DNA from: Pseudeuparius sepicola | Taxonomy: Eukaryota; Arthropoda; Insecta; Coleoptera; Anthribidae | Assembly (NCBI GenBank): GCA_963920635.1 | Contig: OY987308.1 | Span: forward strand, 5,026,225 to 5,090,224 | Reading direction: 5' to 3' | Length of the DNA: 64,000 bases | In this document: in pieces, positions 47,455-58,403 of the stretch | Position numbering within the stretch: position 1 is the stretch's first letter | Layout of the letters: each line of letters opens with the position of its first letter | The notes under the pieces: model-generated | Databases searched by the model: none | Seen by the model: the letters and a program-made list of their open reading frames with translations, nothing else | Told to the model about the DNA's origin: nothing | Translations under genes and position numbers: made by a program

Positions 47455-49465
47455 AAATAAATAAGCAATCTTTATTTCCACATGTAATTACATTAAAACA
47501 AAGGAGACAACGTCAGTAGGCAACATGCCGGTGAGATGTTTGTATTACAAAAAACATAAATAAGGTAGAGTTTAACTTAAATAGTCCTCCATAGAGTATG
47601 GTTCTAATTCTAATAATAAATTGAGAATTTGTTTTTTAAATTTTTTTAAAATGGTAGTTTGTTTAATACATTCGGGTAGATGATTGTAATATTTTATATA
47701 GTTATAATATACATTTTTTCTGTTGATGTCAATCTATGTGCTGGAAGTACGTGTTCTTGTGTTATGTATATTTTGTGGTTTGTCATCTTCAAATAAATGT
47801 ATGTTTTTGAAGAAAAATAGTACACATTCTTGTACATATAAAGCATATACTGTAAGTATTTTATTATTTTTTAATTTTCCGCGACATGATTCATGATAGT
47901 TTAGATTGAACATTGTTCTTATAGTGGCTTTTTGGATTCTGAAAATTCTGATCAAAGCCGTCGAGGCTCCGTAGAAAATAATGAAATATCTCATTTTTGA
48001 CTCAAATGTTGCATAATACACCGTTTTCCTTATTTTAATATTTAGATACTGTGATAACACTTTTAAGGAGTAACATGCAGAGTTTAATTTTTTTGTAATA
48101 TTATCAATTTGAATGTCCCACTTTAATTTGTTATCTAAATAGATTCCTAGGAATTTTGTGTCATTTTGAAGTTTATATGTGCCCTTGTTTAGGATAATGG
48201 CATCACTATCCACGACACCTTGAGGGCTCTGAAATAATATTAAATTTGTTTTTTTCTTGATTTAAAATGAGATCACTTTGTCTAAACCATATTTTTGATT
48301 GCTCAAAAGCTTCAGAGGCATCCTGTATAAGTTCATTAAAGTTGTTACTTCGTATTAGAATATTGGTATCATCAGCATAGTTTGTGAGACTTGCATGTGT
48401 ATTTAGTATATTAGTTGATAAATCATTTATGTAGATTAAAAATAGAATTGGACCAATTATACTGCCTTGAGGGATTCGTAATTTGTTTTCAAGGATTGTT
48501 GATTTATAAATTTTTTGCTGGTGAACTATGAAAGTTTTTTGTTTACGCCCTGCTAGGTATGACTGAAACCACTTATAGTTACTGTTTCTGACTCCACAAC
48601 TGAATAGTTTGTTCAGTAATAAATCCATGTTGTCTGTCACTTATAATTTTGTTATCTAATAAAAAACTTGTTAGTTGAATGCACATGCAAGCCTCAAATA
48701 TTGTTGAGAAAGAAGACAGCAAGCTTACAGGTATATAATTTCCTAGTATTGATTCGTTTCCTCGTTTGTGAATAGGTTTTACAAGAGCCAGCTTCAGATT
48801 ATCAGGGAAGATACCATAATTTAGTGAATTATTAATTATGTAAGTTATCGGTTTGCAAATTATACTGACACAGGCCTTCATAATTCGAACCAGTATATTA
48901 TCATCTCGACTACTTAACTTGTTTTTTATTTTTTTGTTATGCCTATAATTTCTTGTTCTGTCACTGGACTTATTTTTAGTATATTTGTTACTACATATTT
49001 ATTTTGATTTGATACTTTGTAAGTTGGTTGTTGATTAAGTAACTCTTTCGCTGATTCTATAAAGAATTTATTAAAATCATTCGCTATGTCTTCAGGTTCA
49101 CCTTCTATATTTGTTTCCCTATTTTTCTTGTTTTGTCCTGTTATTTCTTTTACTACTGCCCAAGAACTTTTGACAATATCATCAGATTTTTTAATTTTTT
49201 GTTCAAAACTTGTCGATTTATGTCGTTTCAGTAGGTCGTCATACTTCTTTTTCAATGCTTTATATTCCTGTTTGTATTTCTCATCGAAATTCTTTAGTAC
49301 ATATAAATTGTCAAGCTTTTTTTTGCATTCTATTATTTCTGGGTTTTTTTGATAGTTTTTTGTTTTAAAAGTCATAGGTATTTTTTTTAGGGGGAAGCAA
49401 GATTCAAAGCCTTTTTGAAATGCCTTGTAGAAACTGTCCCACTGTTTGTTAACTTCATTAGGCAT
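47455..49465 (-). pseudogene. LINE reverse transcriptase, jockey/CR1-type, frameshifted and 5'-truncated
   Basis: Four overlapping minus-strand frames make up one ORF2 remnant: 49465-48926 (post-endonuclease spacer), 48881-48579 (start of the RT domain, LKLALVKPIHKRG), 48640-48206 (RT core with PQGSIIGPILFLIYINDL and the catalytic YADDTNIL) and 48213-47734 (thumb and C-terminus with FLGIYLDNKLKW). Frameshifts separate them. The endonuclease domain is missing. The 3' end near 47455 is an A-rich tail with aataaagatt. It copied RNA into DNA at the target site when active. Confidence 0.85.
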
Positions 49466-50128
49466 ATTAATTAGTAAAACACCCTGTAATTTCCAAAAAT
49501 ATTGGCCTAACCAAACAAGTTTATCAAAAATTATTTCATTCTGATGAGTTGGCTGTTTTTGCCTTCTTCTGCCTTTCCTTGCCTTTCAAAAATGATTTTT
49601 CATGAAAACTTCAACTTAAATAAAAAAAAATAAAAATTGCAATGAAATGGCGACAGGTATGTAAAAAAGAAAGAAACAATTTTTTTTGGAAACGAAGTCG
49701 CCTATCTAAAAGTGCCTTCAAATTAAATTGTGTACAGGGCCGTACTAAGTTTTTTTCTAAAATTAATGGACCCTCCTCCCCTCTAACTCCGCCACTGGTT
49801 TGTTTTGGGACATGGAAATTTGTGTACCAGAGTTGTTGCAAATATCTCAAACGGTTACGAATATATTGTAAAAAAAAAACAATTATTCTCAAAAACTGCA
49901 ATGCCCTGTATCACGAAAACGGTAAAGAAATGGTTAACAACATATGGAGTTTTTCTTGTTTCAAATGACGTTCCCTATCTCTCACTTCCGTTTGGACCAT
50001 GATTTACGGTACATCCTGTAGAAGGTACAAATGTTATTCAGAAATGACCAAAATCTCAGAATATTTACACATAATATATGGCATTATTGTACTTTGAATA
50101 TTTAATGCGTCAAACGCTTTAATTTAAT
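49466..50128. other. Spacer
   Basis: Nothing recognised; the frames at 49611-49968 overlap on both strands and look accidental. Confidence 0.4.
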
Positions 50129-50133
50129 TCATC

Positions 50134-50326
50134 TGGTTGCGCCGCCTCCTCTCAGTGTATTTTTAAAAATACCAGAAGTTAGACACAAAAAGTCAGAGAT
50201 GACATGATTTATGTATGATGTCTTAGAAATTAAAAAAAAGGCAAGAAACTCCAACTGCATGTGTTTTTAATCAAGAACAGATCCCATTGGAGTCAACAAC
50301 GATCCGGCAAGAGGTACGCGGTACCA
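50134..50326 (+). repeat. 5' LTR of the BEL/Pao element
   Basis: 193 bp; differs from the 3' LTR by only a few substitutions (for example gccgcc against gctgcc at the start) and one base shift in an A run. Confidence 0.9.
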
Positions 50327-50605
50327 GAAAATTGGTCCTTCCAGCCGTATTGGCTCCAACGTGGGAAACAAATTCACACAGCTAGGACGAGAAGGTTTCG
50401 CCATTGCCATTGCCATTTAGTCAGTTGATACGGGGAACAGGCGTTCTGTGAGCGGAGGCACGAGAAAACCACATGGGTTGCGGATCTCTACGATTATCTC
50501 AGAGCTGGCCCTATCCTTCCCTTTCCTGTAAGTCCATTCCATGTACAAGTTTTCCTTGCTATTTGTTTGTATAAATTGTCAAGATTTAATTTACAATATT
50601 TTATA

Positions 50606-51830
50606 ATGGAAGATCTAGGAAAGTTAAAACTGAGACGAAGTCAATTAAAGGCTCAGGTTACTAGAATCAATACGTATTTACAATCTTTAGATCAAAACAA
50701 TATTCAAGAATATGAAATTAAGCAGTTAAATTCTCGGTTAGAGAGACTTCAATGTACCTTGAATAAGTTTGATGAAGTTCAATCTGACATTAAGCTGGCT
50801 CTAAGTTCCGAAAATCAAATACTAGATGCCGAAGATCTAGAGAGATCTAGATTTGAGGATACATATTTTGATTTAGTAGGTAGGCTTAATCAAGTAATTG
50901 ACAAGTTTAACAAAAAACATAACCAGAGTTCTGGATCAATGTCTGAAGCTACCTCTACCACAAATTTACAATTAAAACTTCCAGAAATCAAGTTGCCCAC
51001 ATTTAATGGCGACTTCGACAAGTGGCTGGAATTTAGAGACTCTTTTGTTGCTTTAGTACACAATAGTAATTCATACGGAAGTGAAGTCGAGAAATTTTAT
51101 CAGTTAAAGTCATTTCTCGAAGGTGAACCATTAGATTTAATTGCCTCATTAACAGTTAGTAACGATAACTATTCAGTAGCTTGGTTGTTACTCAAAGAGC
51201 GATATGAGAATTTACAACTAATAGTACACCATTATGTCGCAGAATTGTTTGAGTTTCCCATTCTTGTTAAAGAATCGTGTTCTGACCTACTGAAGTTATA
51301 TGATACATTTACCAAAAATATTAGGTCTCTTAAAACTCTTGGCCAACCAACGGATAATTGGGATACATTATTAATTTATTTAATCACCAACAAATTTGAC
51401 AATTCAACTACTCGAGCTTGGGAATCTTATCCTATGGACTGTAACATTCTTCCAACGTGGTATGACATGTCTAAATTTCTGAAAAATCGTTGCGATTTCC
51501 TTAAAAAATTACAGGTTAATAGCAAATCCAACAAAAGACCTGAGTACGTTATCAATAAATATTTTCACAATAACAAGTTTTCTGGTGGAAAAGCACGTGC
51601 TTTAGTAGCGTCGACAAGTCCTCCAACATGCTATTATTGCCGACAAGAGCATACTATTTATCAGTGTAAATCTTTCATGGGCTTAGACATGAAAGAGAGA
51701 TGGGATTACGTGAACACTCAAAACCTTTGTGCGAATTGTTTTGACTATAATCATAGTATCGATAAATGCTCCAGATCTCTGTGTCGAGTGTGTAATAAAA
51801 AACATAATACTTTGCTTGAAATGATGGCCC
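50606..51830 (+). CDS. BEL/Pao gag region (DUF1759 plus zinc knuckles)
   Basis: The best start is ATG 50606 (MEDLGKLKLRRS), preceded by in-frame leader codons. Residues about 1-90 form a coiled-coil-like helical segment. A DUF1759 capsid-type domain begins at LPEIKLPTFNGDFDKWLEF, about residue 121, and runs for about 150 residues. Two cysteine/histidine knuckles follow (CYYCRQEHTIYQC and CANCFDYNHSIDKC), then CRVCNKKHNTLLE. From 51826 the frame enters a GC-rich foreign segment and stops at 51905, so the natural join to the protease is lost. In an active element it packages the RNA. Confidence 0.8.
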
Positions 51831-52000
51831 GGGGTGCCCGGGCACCAAATTTATCGGTCGCCGTAAAGGCGAATTTGTTCGCTCACGTACTGCGGTCGCT
51901 GAGCTGAGGCAGGAGATAGATCCCGGCCAGAGCCGGTCGGATCCGAACGCAGGCACGGGCGACTCAGCTGATCGAGAGGAATGGGAAGACCACAGCGCCA
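51826..52000. other. Foreign GC-rich segment inside the retrotransposon
   Basis: About 170 bp with a GC content well above the surrounding gag and protease code. It starts tggcccggggtgcccgggca, a palindrome-rich run, directly after codons that should lead from the last knuckle into the protease. The origin is unknown; no match elsewhere in the window. Confidence 0.45.
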
Positions 52001-52083
52001 CTTTTGAGTCGATCACTTCTTTAGTTGGACACGTACAAAATGCCAAAATCACCCCTAAACTATGTTTATTATCTACAGCGGTC

Positions 52084-52338
52084 GTGCGGGTGTACGACAA
52101 GGCAAATAACATTCATCACGTTAGAGCATTAATAGACCCAGGAAGTCAAAGTAATTTCATATCAAATAAATTAGTTGCAGAACTAGGTTTGAAAACGGAA
52201 CAGGTTAATTATTCCATAATTGGAGTAGGCGAGTCTCTTGCAGCATCTTCAAAATATCAAGCACAGTTGACAGTTTTTTCGCGTATCTCAGAGTATAATT
52301 TTACAATGCTATATTTATTATTAAAAAAGGTTGCCTGA
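52084..52338 (+). pseudogene. BEL/Pao aspartic protease fragment (DUF1758-like)
   Basis: Carries the active-site phrase RALIDPGSQSNFIS; the D-P-G-S form is seen in BEL/Pao proteases of the DUF1758 type. The frame ends after LLLKKVA at an A-rich run and continues in another frame at 52331, so a one-base shift separates protease from reverse transcriptase. Confidence 0.75.
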
Positions 52339-54913
52339 CAAGTTAATATACGCAGATCCTAATTTCAATCTTTCAAATGACATTGATCTAATAATAGGTG
52401 CGGGTTATTATTATGACTTTCTAATAATGGAACAAATTAAAATACCAGGTGTTCCTATTTTACAGAATTCCAAGTTTGGATGGCTTATTGGCGGCTTGCT
52501 CTTTCCAGTTTCTGATAATAAGATAATTTCATGTTTGGCTATAAACCAATCAATTGACGATACACTAACGCGTTTCTGGCAACTAGAGGAGTGCGGTGAA
52601 TCGAAACCTGCCCTTGCCAAAGACGAAACATTCTGTGAAAAACATTTTGAAGACAATTTTAAGAGAGACTTAACTGGTAGGTTCATTGTCAAAATTCCAT
52701 TTTATTACAATCTCAAACAACTCGGAGAGACAAAGCAGATAGCCATAAATAGATTTTTGTACCTGGAGAAAAAATTAAATAAAAATAAGGATTTAAAGGA
52801 AAATTATGTAGCCTTTATGTCAGAATACAAAAAATTAGGACATATGACTCTCCTGCCAGATTTGAATTTAGAAAATCGCAATACTTTATGCTACTATTTA
52901 CCACATCATGCCATCGTTAAAGATTCTTTGACAACTCCAATCCGGGTTGTATTTGATGCATCCGCAAAGTCAGACAGCGGCTTATCATTAAATGATGTGC
53001 AATGTGTTGGGCCTAGCATTCAACATGATTTGTTTGCAATTATTTTGCGTTTCCGTTGTTACAATGTCGTACTAAATGCCGACATTTCCAAAATGTATCG
53101 GCAAATTTTAATTGATCCGAATGAACGCAAGTTTCAACGTATATTTTGGCGAGAAAGTTCTGATGAACCACTTGAGTGTTACGAACTTAACACTGTCACA
53201 TACGGGACTGCTTCGGCCCCTTTTTTGGCCGTTAGATCGCTGCATCAGTTAGGCCACGAGGCTAGGGAATTATTTCCTCAAGCTGCCCGAGCAATTTTGG
53301 AGGACTTTTATATGGATGATCTTCTTACAGGTTGTGATACAATTCCAGAATTGCTTGATTTGCAGAGGGATATTTCTTCTATTTTGACTAGCGGTTGTTT
53401 TGAATTGAGAAAGTGGCTATCAAATAGACCGGAGATTATGAATCAATTTAAAATTAATAAAAATTTAAATGCAAGCATATTAAAGCTTGATTCTGGGGAG
53501 CAAAGTAAAACTTTAGGCGTTTTGTGGTGCGCTACTGACGATGAAATACAGTATTCTGTTTCAACGATTCAAAATCAATCGGTGATCACAAAACGAATTA
53601 TCTTGTCGTTAATTAGCAGAATCTTCGATCCTCTGGGTCTTTTAGGACCTATTGTAATCAATGCGAAAATCATATTACAATCTATGTGGCAAGAACATTT
53701 ATCGTGGGATCAAGAGGTTCCGGATAGTTTGAAACAAATATGGTCACAATTTTGCGAAGACTTGCAAACCCTTCATTCTATACGAATTCCTAGGCACGTA
53801 CTTTCAGTAACTCGAGCTTTAATAGAGCTTCATGGTTTTTCTGACTCTTCTGAAAGGGCTTTTGGTGCTTGTGTATATGTAGTGTGTAGAGACAATTACG
53901 GGGTGTATACAAGCCACTTATTGTGTGCTAAATCGCGAGTAGCTCCAATTAAAAAGATTACTCTCCCAAGATTAGAGTTATGCGCTGCAGTTCTATTAGT
54001 TAAATTAGTAAAAAAAGTACGTAATTCAATTAGACTGAACATATATCGATACTTTTACTGGTCCGATTCCACAATTGTTTTATGTTGGATCAAGGCTTGC
54101 CCCAGTCGATGGAAAACTTTCGTCGCCAATAGAATCACTGTTATTCAAGGTTTGTCAAATATCGATGAATGGTATCACGTAGCATCCAAGGACAATCCGG
54201 CTGATTTGCTTTCTCGGGGTACAAATACAGCATTATTAAAGGAATCATTACTATGGTGGCATGGGCCGCAATGGTTAACACAAGATCGTAATGCTCAATT
54301 TAACTGTCTGTTGGAGGAATATATTCCTGATAAAGCTGTTCCCGAACAAAGAGTGTTTAGCCATATCACCAATCCTCTAGTTTGCAATCTCGAATTTACT
54401 CGATTTTCTTCCATTATTAAACTAAAGCGTACAATGGCCTTTTGCCTAAGATTCAGGCATAATCTTAAAAATAAAAACGCTCATATGACAAGCGCTTTAT
54501 CAGTCTCTGAATTAGAAAATGCTCTCGTATATATCTTAAGAATTGTTCAAAGGCAATCTTTTCTCAAAGACTATGCCCAATTACAGATGAAGCATTGTTT
54601 AAGTACTTCTAGTCCCCTTCTATGTCTTAACCCTTTTTTGGACGAAAGAGGACTTATTCGGGTGGGTGGTAGAATTAAAGCAGCAGAAATATCATTTGAG
54701 AGAAAACATCCTATTTTGTTACCTAACAAGCACCATGTTACCACACTTATAATGAGGCATGAGCATCACCGTCTAATGCATTGTGGTCCACAACAATTAT
54801 TGCACTCAATTCGAGAAAGGTACTGGCCCATCTCGCTTGGCCAGAGATGTAACAAAAAATTGTGTTATCTGCTTCCGTGTCAAACCGGTTTCTCTGGATT
54901 ACCTTATGGGTAA
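52331..54913 (+). pseudogene. BEL/Pao reverse transcriptase, RNase H and integrase start
   Basis: An 860-codon frame. It starts in the protease-RT linker (DIDLIIGAGYYYDFL). RT fingers carry YYLPHHAIVKDSLTTPIRVV and VFDASAK; the catalytic YMDDLL is near 53315 (the two Asp with the earlier ADISKMYRQ Asp form the triad). RNase H follows (HGFSDSSERAFGACVY, then LELCAA). The integrase zinc site begins HHRLMHCG near 54770, after which the frame is lost near 54840. It is open until then. It works in the cytoplasmic particle for cDNA synthesis when active. Confidence 0.85.
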
Positions 54914-55004
54914 TCTACCTAAGTCTAGGGTAAATCAATACCTTCCTTTCATGAACACCGGAGTCGATTATGCAGGGCCTGTTTGGCTTAAAGAGAAATA
55001 CTAA
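54840..55004 (+). pseudogene. Integrase segment before the MITE
   Basis: In the shifted frame, RLARDVTKNCVICFRVKP (zinc CxxC) leads to NTGVDYAGPVWLKEK, where the Asp is the first catalytic residue of the integrase core. A stop and the MITE at 55022 follow. Confidence 0.75.
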
Positions 55005-55021
55005 GCTACTGAAAGGATATA

Positions 55022-56188
55022 CAGGGTGTCCGGAAAGTATGGGGCAATCTTACAGGAGCAGGTAGGGGACGTCAAAATATTACGATTGAGCTTTACCACT
55101 ACGGGTCAGATCTCAATACTTACTGAGATACAGTGCGTTGTAACTCTTTTTTTCAAATTGAATTATGGCAATATCTCCCAAACTAATCAAGCTGTTGAAC
55201 TGAAATTTGGCACTGCTGTGTTTTTGGCGATGGAGAATAAGCTGAAAATGTCAATTTCGCCGTATCTCACAGAGGGCGACACTTGCGCTGTTTTTGGATC
55301 GTGCTTTTACTCGTAACTTTTTTGAGGTTATGTTTTTGGTCCTGCAGGTCTATCATTTTAGTGCATCTTTTCACTCTGCAAGAAAAAGGTACTCTTGTTT
55401 CATAACGATAAAGTCAACCGTTTGCGTTGAAATTGCCAAAACGTGCCCCAAAACACCTGTTGAGTTCAATATTCGAAACATAAAATTTTCACCTACCGCT
55501 TTCAAGTGTTTCATATCAACGGTACCATTTGAAGTGAAAAAAAATCCCTATGAACAAAGTACCAAAAATTATTCGCTTTCAAAATGGAAAGGATTGAATT
55601 TGACAAAATTTTGACACGCTGTTTCAAGAAAACCAATGGTGTTTTGACCACTGCTCATTTGGCATTTTTTTCATCATTTTGAATGTACAGTTGATCTGTA
55701 ATATTTGAAAGTGGTAGGTGAAAATTTTAAGTGTCGAATATTGAACTCAACAGGTGTTTTGGGGCACATTTTGCCGATTTCAACGCAAACGGTTGATTTA
55801 ATCGTTATGAAACAAGAGTACTTTTTTCTTGCAGAATAAAAAGATGCACTAAAATAATAGACCTGCAGGACCAAAGAGATAACCTCAAAAAAGTTACGAG
55901 TAAAAGCACGAGCCAAAAACAGCGCAAGTGGCGCCCTCTGTGAGATACGGCGAAATTGACATTTTCAGCTTATTCTCCATCGCCAAAAACACAGCAGTGC
56001 CAAATTTCAGTTCAACAGCTTGATTAGTTTGGGAGATATTGCCATAATTCAATTTGAAAAAAAGAGTTACAACGCCCTGTATTTCAGTAACTATTGAGAT
56101 CTGATCCGTAGTTGTTGAGCTCAATCGTAATATTTTGACGTCCCCTACTTGCTCCTGTGAGATAGCCCCATACTTACCGGACACCCTG
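55022..56188. mobile_element. Palindromic MITE inside the integrase
   Basis: Two arms of about 530 bp are inverted copies starting CAGGGTGTCCGGAAAGTATG, with TA flanks (55020-55021, 56189-56190), hence Tc1/mariner type. The integrase code resumes right after it, so it inserted after the retrotransposon did. The frames in the two arms (55026-55316 and 56184-55894 in mirror) are the same sequence read from each arm and are not genes. Confidence 0.85.
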
Positions 56189-56195
56189 TATATGT

Positions 56196-56507
56196 TTGTT
56201 TATTTGTATGAGTACGAAATGTGTGCATCTTGAATTGGTAACAGAATTAACCAGCGACGCTTTTTTAGCAACTTTGCGTCGATTTATATCAAGGCGAGGA
56301 AGACCTTCTGATATTTATTCCGATAATGGTACGACATTCGTAGGTGCTAACAATGAACTTGTCAATTTTTTTAAAATTAATTCAAATCTGATTATGTCAA
56401 ATTTATCTAACGAGGAAATAAGGTGGCATTTTATTCCTCCCCGATCACCAAATTTTGGAGGAATATGGGAAGCCAATATAAAACAAGTAAAGAAGAATAC
56501 TAGGTAA
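56196..56507 (+). pseudogene. Integrase catalytic core after the MITE
   Basis: Encodes MSTKCVHLELV, the second catalytic Asp in YSDNGTTFVGA and the Glu in NFGGIWEANIK, the D,D35E arrangement of retroelement integrases. The frame is lost at 56507; pieces of the following NSRPLCPLS motif are readable near 56560. Confidence 0.8.
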
Positions 56508-56813
56508 TTCTAACTTAACATATGAAGACTTCACTACTGTATTGACGCAAATAGAGGCAATCCTAAACTCAAGACCATTATGTCCCCTCTCTTCAGACCC
56601 CAATGACAATACTCCCCTTACCCCGGGTCATTTTTTAATCGGCAAGTCCCTTACCTGTCTACCAGAGAACGATGTCTTATCGATATTCCCGACAACCCCC
56701 TGAAAAAATTTGAACACCTCCAGAAGCTTATCCAATGTTTCTGGCAAAGATGGCATAAGGAATACATTTCAGAACTACAGTCTCGGTTAAAGTGGAAAAA
56801 ACAGTCATCTTCA

Positions 56814-57032
56814 TTGCTCAAACTTGGTAGCTTGGTGATTATAAAGGAGGAGAACTTACCTACTTTACAATGGAAACTCGGCAGAATCTTGGAACTCTTT
56901 CCCGGCTCGGACAATATAACGCGTGTGGCTAGTGTTAAATGCAGCGATGGTTCGGTGTTAAAACGTGCTATTACCAAACTATGCATTCTACCAGTTGGTG
57001 ACAATTCTTCAAACGAAGTCAATAGTTTATAA
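56814..57032 (+). pseudogene. C-terminal DUF5641-like end of the BEL/Pao polyprotein
   Basis: LKLGSLVIIKEENLPTLQWK followed by LGRILELFPGSDNITR matches the conserved C-terminal domain of BEL/Pao polyproteins (V-x-I-x-[ED]-x-N-L-P-x-x-W-x-x-G-R-I). It ends in the natural stop ahead of the polypurine tract. It is separated from the integrase by at least one frameshift and a stop near 56700. Confidence 0.75.
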
Positions 57033-57119
57033 AATTTGATTCTGTATTCATAACTTAGCCTAGTAATTTGTCTAAACTTATTTATATAATGTTGAAATAA
57101 TATTTCAAGGCGGGCGGCA

Positions 57120-57312
57120 TGGTTGCGCTGCCTCCTCTCAGTGTATTTTTAAAAATACCAGAAGTTAGACACAAAAAGTCAGAGATGACATAATTTATGT
57201 ATGATGTCTTAGAAATTTAAAAAAAGGCAAGAAACTCCAACTGCATGTGTTTTTAATCAAGAACAGATCCCATTGGAGTCAACAACGATCCGGCAAGAGG
57301 TACGCGGTACCA
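57120..57312 (+). repeat. 3' LTR of the BEL/Pao element
   Basis: 193 bp, starting TGGTTGCGCTGCC and ending GCGGTACCA, followed by the TCATC duplication. Confidence 0.9.
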
Positions 57313-57317
57313 TCATC

Positions 57318-58403
57318 GAAACTGGTGCACAATTAGCAGTTCCTTGCAAGCGATTGCTTCCGCTTAGTAACCTTAAACGCAGCCAATACATGTTATGTGC
57401 ATTGATAGTGACTGTTATTGTTGTTTTTTCCTTTATTTTTTTATTAAAAACTGGATGAGGTTTATTCAGTTTTGTCCAAGGAAATAGTGACTGAGGTAAT
57501 TAACAAGAATTGATTTTTGACATATGTATTTTAGTACGTTTCCGCTAGGACGTCACGTTTCGTCAAAAATCGCATTCACCATTTCGATTGATGTGTATAA
57601 TTTTTGTTTTTTCTCGTAATAGGACTTAAGGTAATACTACTTAAAACTTATAACTGCTGTTGCTGATATGTGTTCTTCTCATAGATATAATTGTAGAAAG
57701 TCCCCAATATTAACAATTTAATGTTTAGATGTTTAAATAAATTGACAAATTATTGAAGACATAATATTTATTATTGAACTCAAATACATTATTAGGATGG
57801 GCTTTAGTTTTTTCTACTACTTACAGAGATGTTTAAAAAGTACACCATGCTGAAAGGACAATACATTATAGAAAGCATAGTATTTTTTATACTGTATTCA
57901 ATGAGTTAATAATATGCCAAAATGTTTGGTAGAAGGAGAAGAAGTTTAAGTTGGATCATAAGTCTCAGAACCAATTAAAAGGGTCCTATTTGTTGTTCAG
58001 TGTGTGTAAATGCTAACTCAATTTTCAGAATCTCCACCGTCTATGATTGTGGTTATCGTTATTTATGTAACTATTCTTTTTGTATTTCCCATCATCTAAT
58101 GATCTAAAATGCGGATTTCTGTTTTATGCCGTATAAATAAAACCAGTCAATAAAATTAGTATGTTTACTGATATTATTTTCCTAAACTTTTCTATTCATT
58201 TTTTCTATGCTTTATATTATTTAGTTTATCTGAAAAATAATAATTGATAACTGTATATTATTATTAACTGTATTAGTAGTACTTTATAGCAATATGCATT
58301 ATTTTTTGTAAATCAGTTTTTGTGATATTTAGTCAATGTGTGAAGAGCAAAAGAAATAGCATCTTGTGCTACGTAAAAGTTCTAATTTACCTTTCTTTTC
58401 CAG
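57318..58403. other. Sequence ahead of the A3 exon, probably intron
   Basis: AT-rich; no coding exon found on the plus strand. The last 20 bases form the polypyrimidine tract of the acceptor at 58401-58403. Confidence 0.4.

Larger units (their letters stand above)
50134..57312 (+). mobile_element. BEL/Pao LTR retrotransposon, full length but decayed
   Basis: Two 193-bp LTRs (50134-50326, 57120-57312), starting TGGTTGCGC and ending GTACCA, bound the element. The target duplication TCATC is exact (50129-50133, 57313-57317), 5 bp as usual for BEL/Pao. Candidate PBS TGGTCCTTCC starts a few bases after the 5' LTR; a purine tract CAAGGCGGGCGG precedes the 3' LTR. The order gag, protease, RT, RNase H, integrase is preserved. 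Frameshifts, a 170-bp foreign segment after gag and a MITE in integrase disable it. The LTRs differ at only a few positions, suggesting a fairly young insertion. Confidence 0.92.

Noticed and set aside
55026..56184. Two frames encoding nearly the same ~96-residue peptide on opposite strands
   Set aside because: They are the two arms of one palindromic MITE; no conserved domain.
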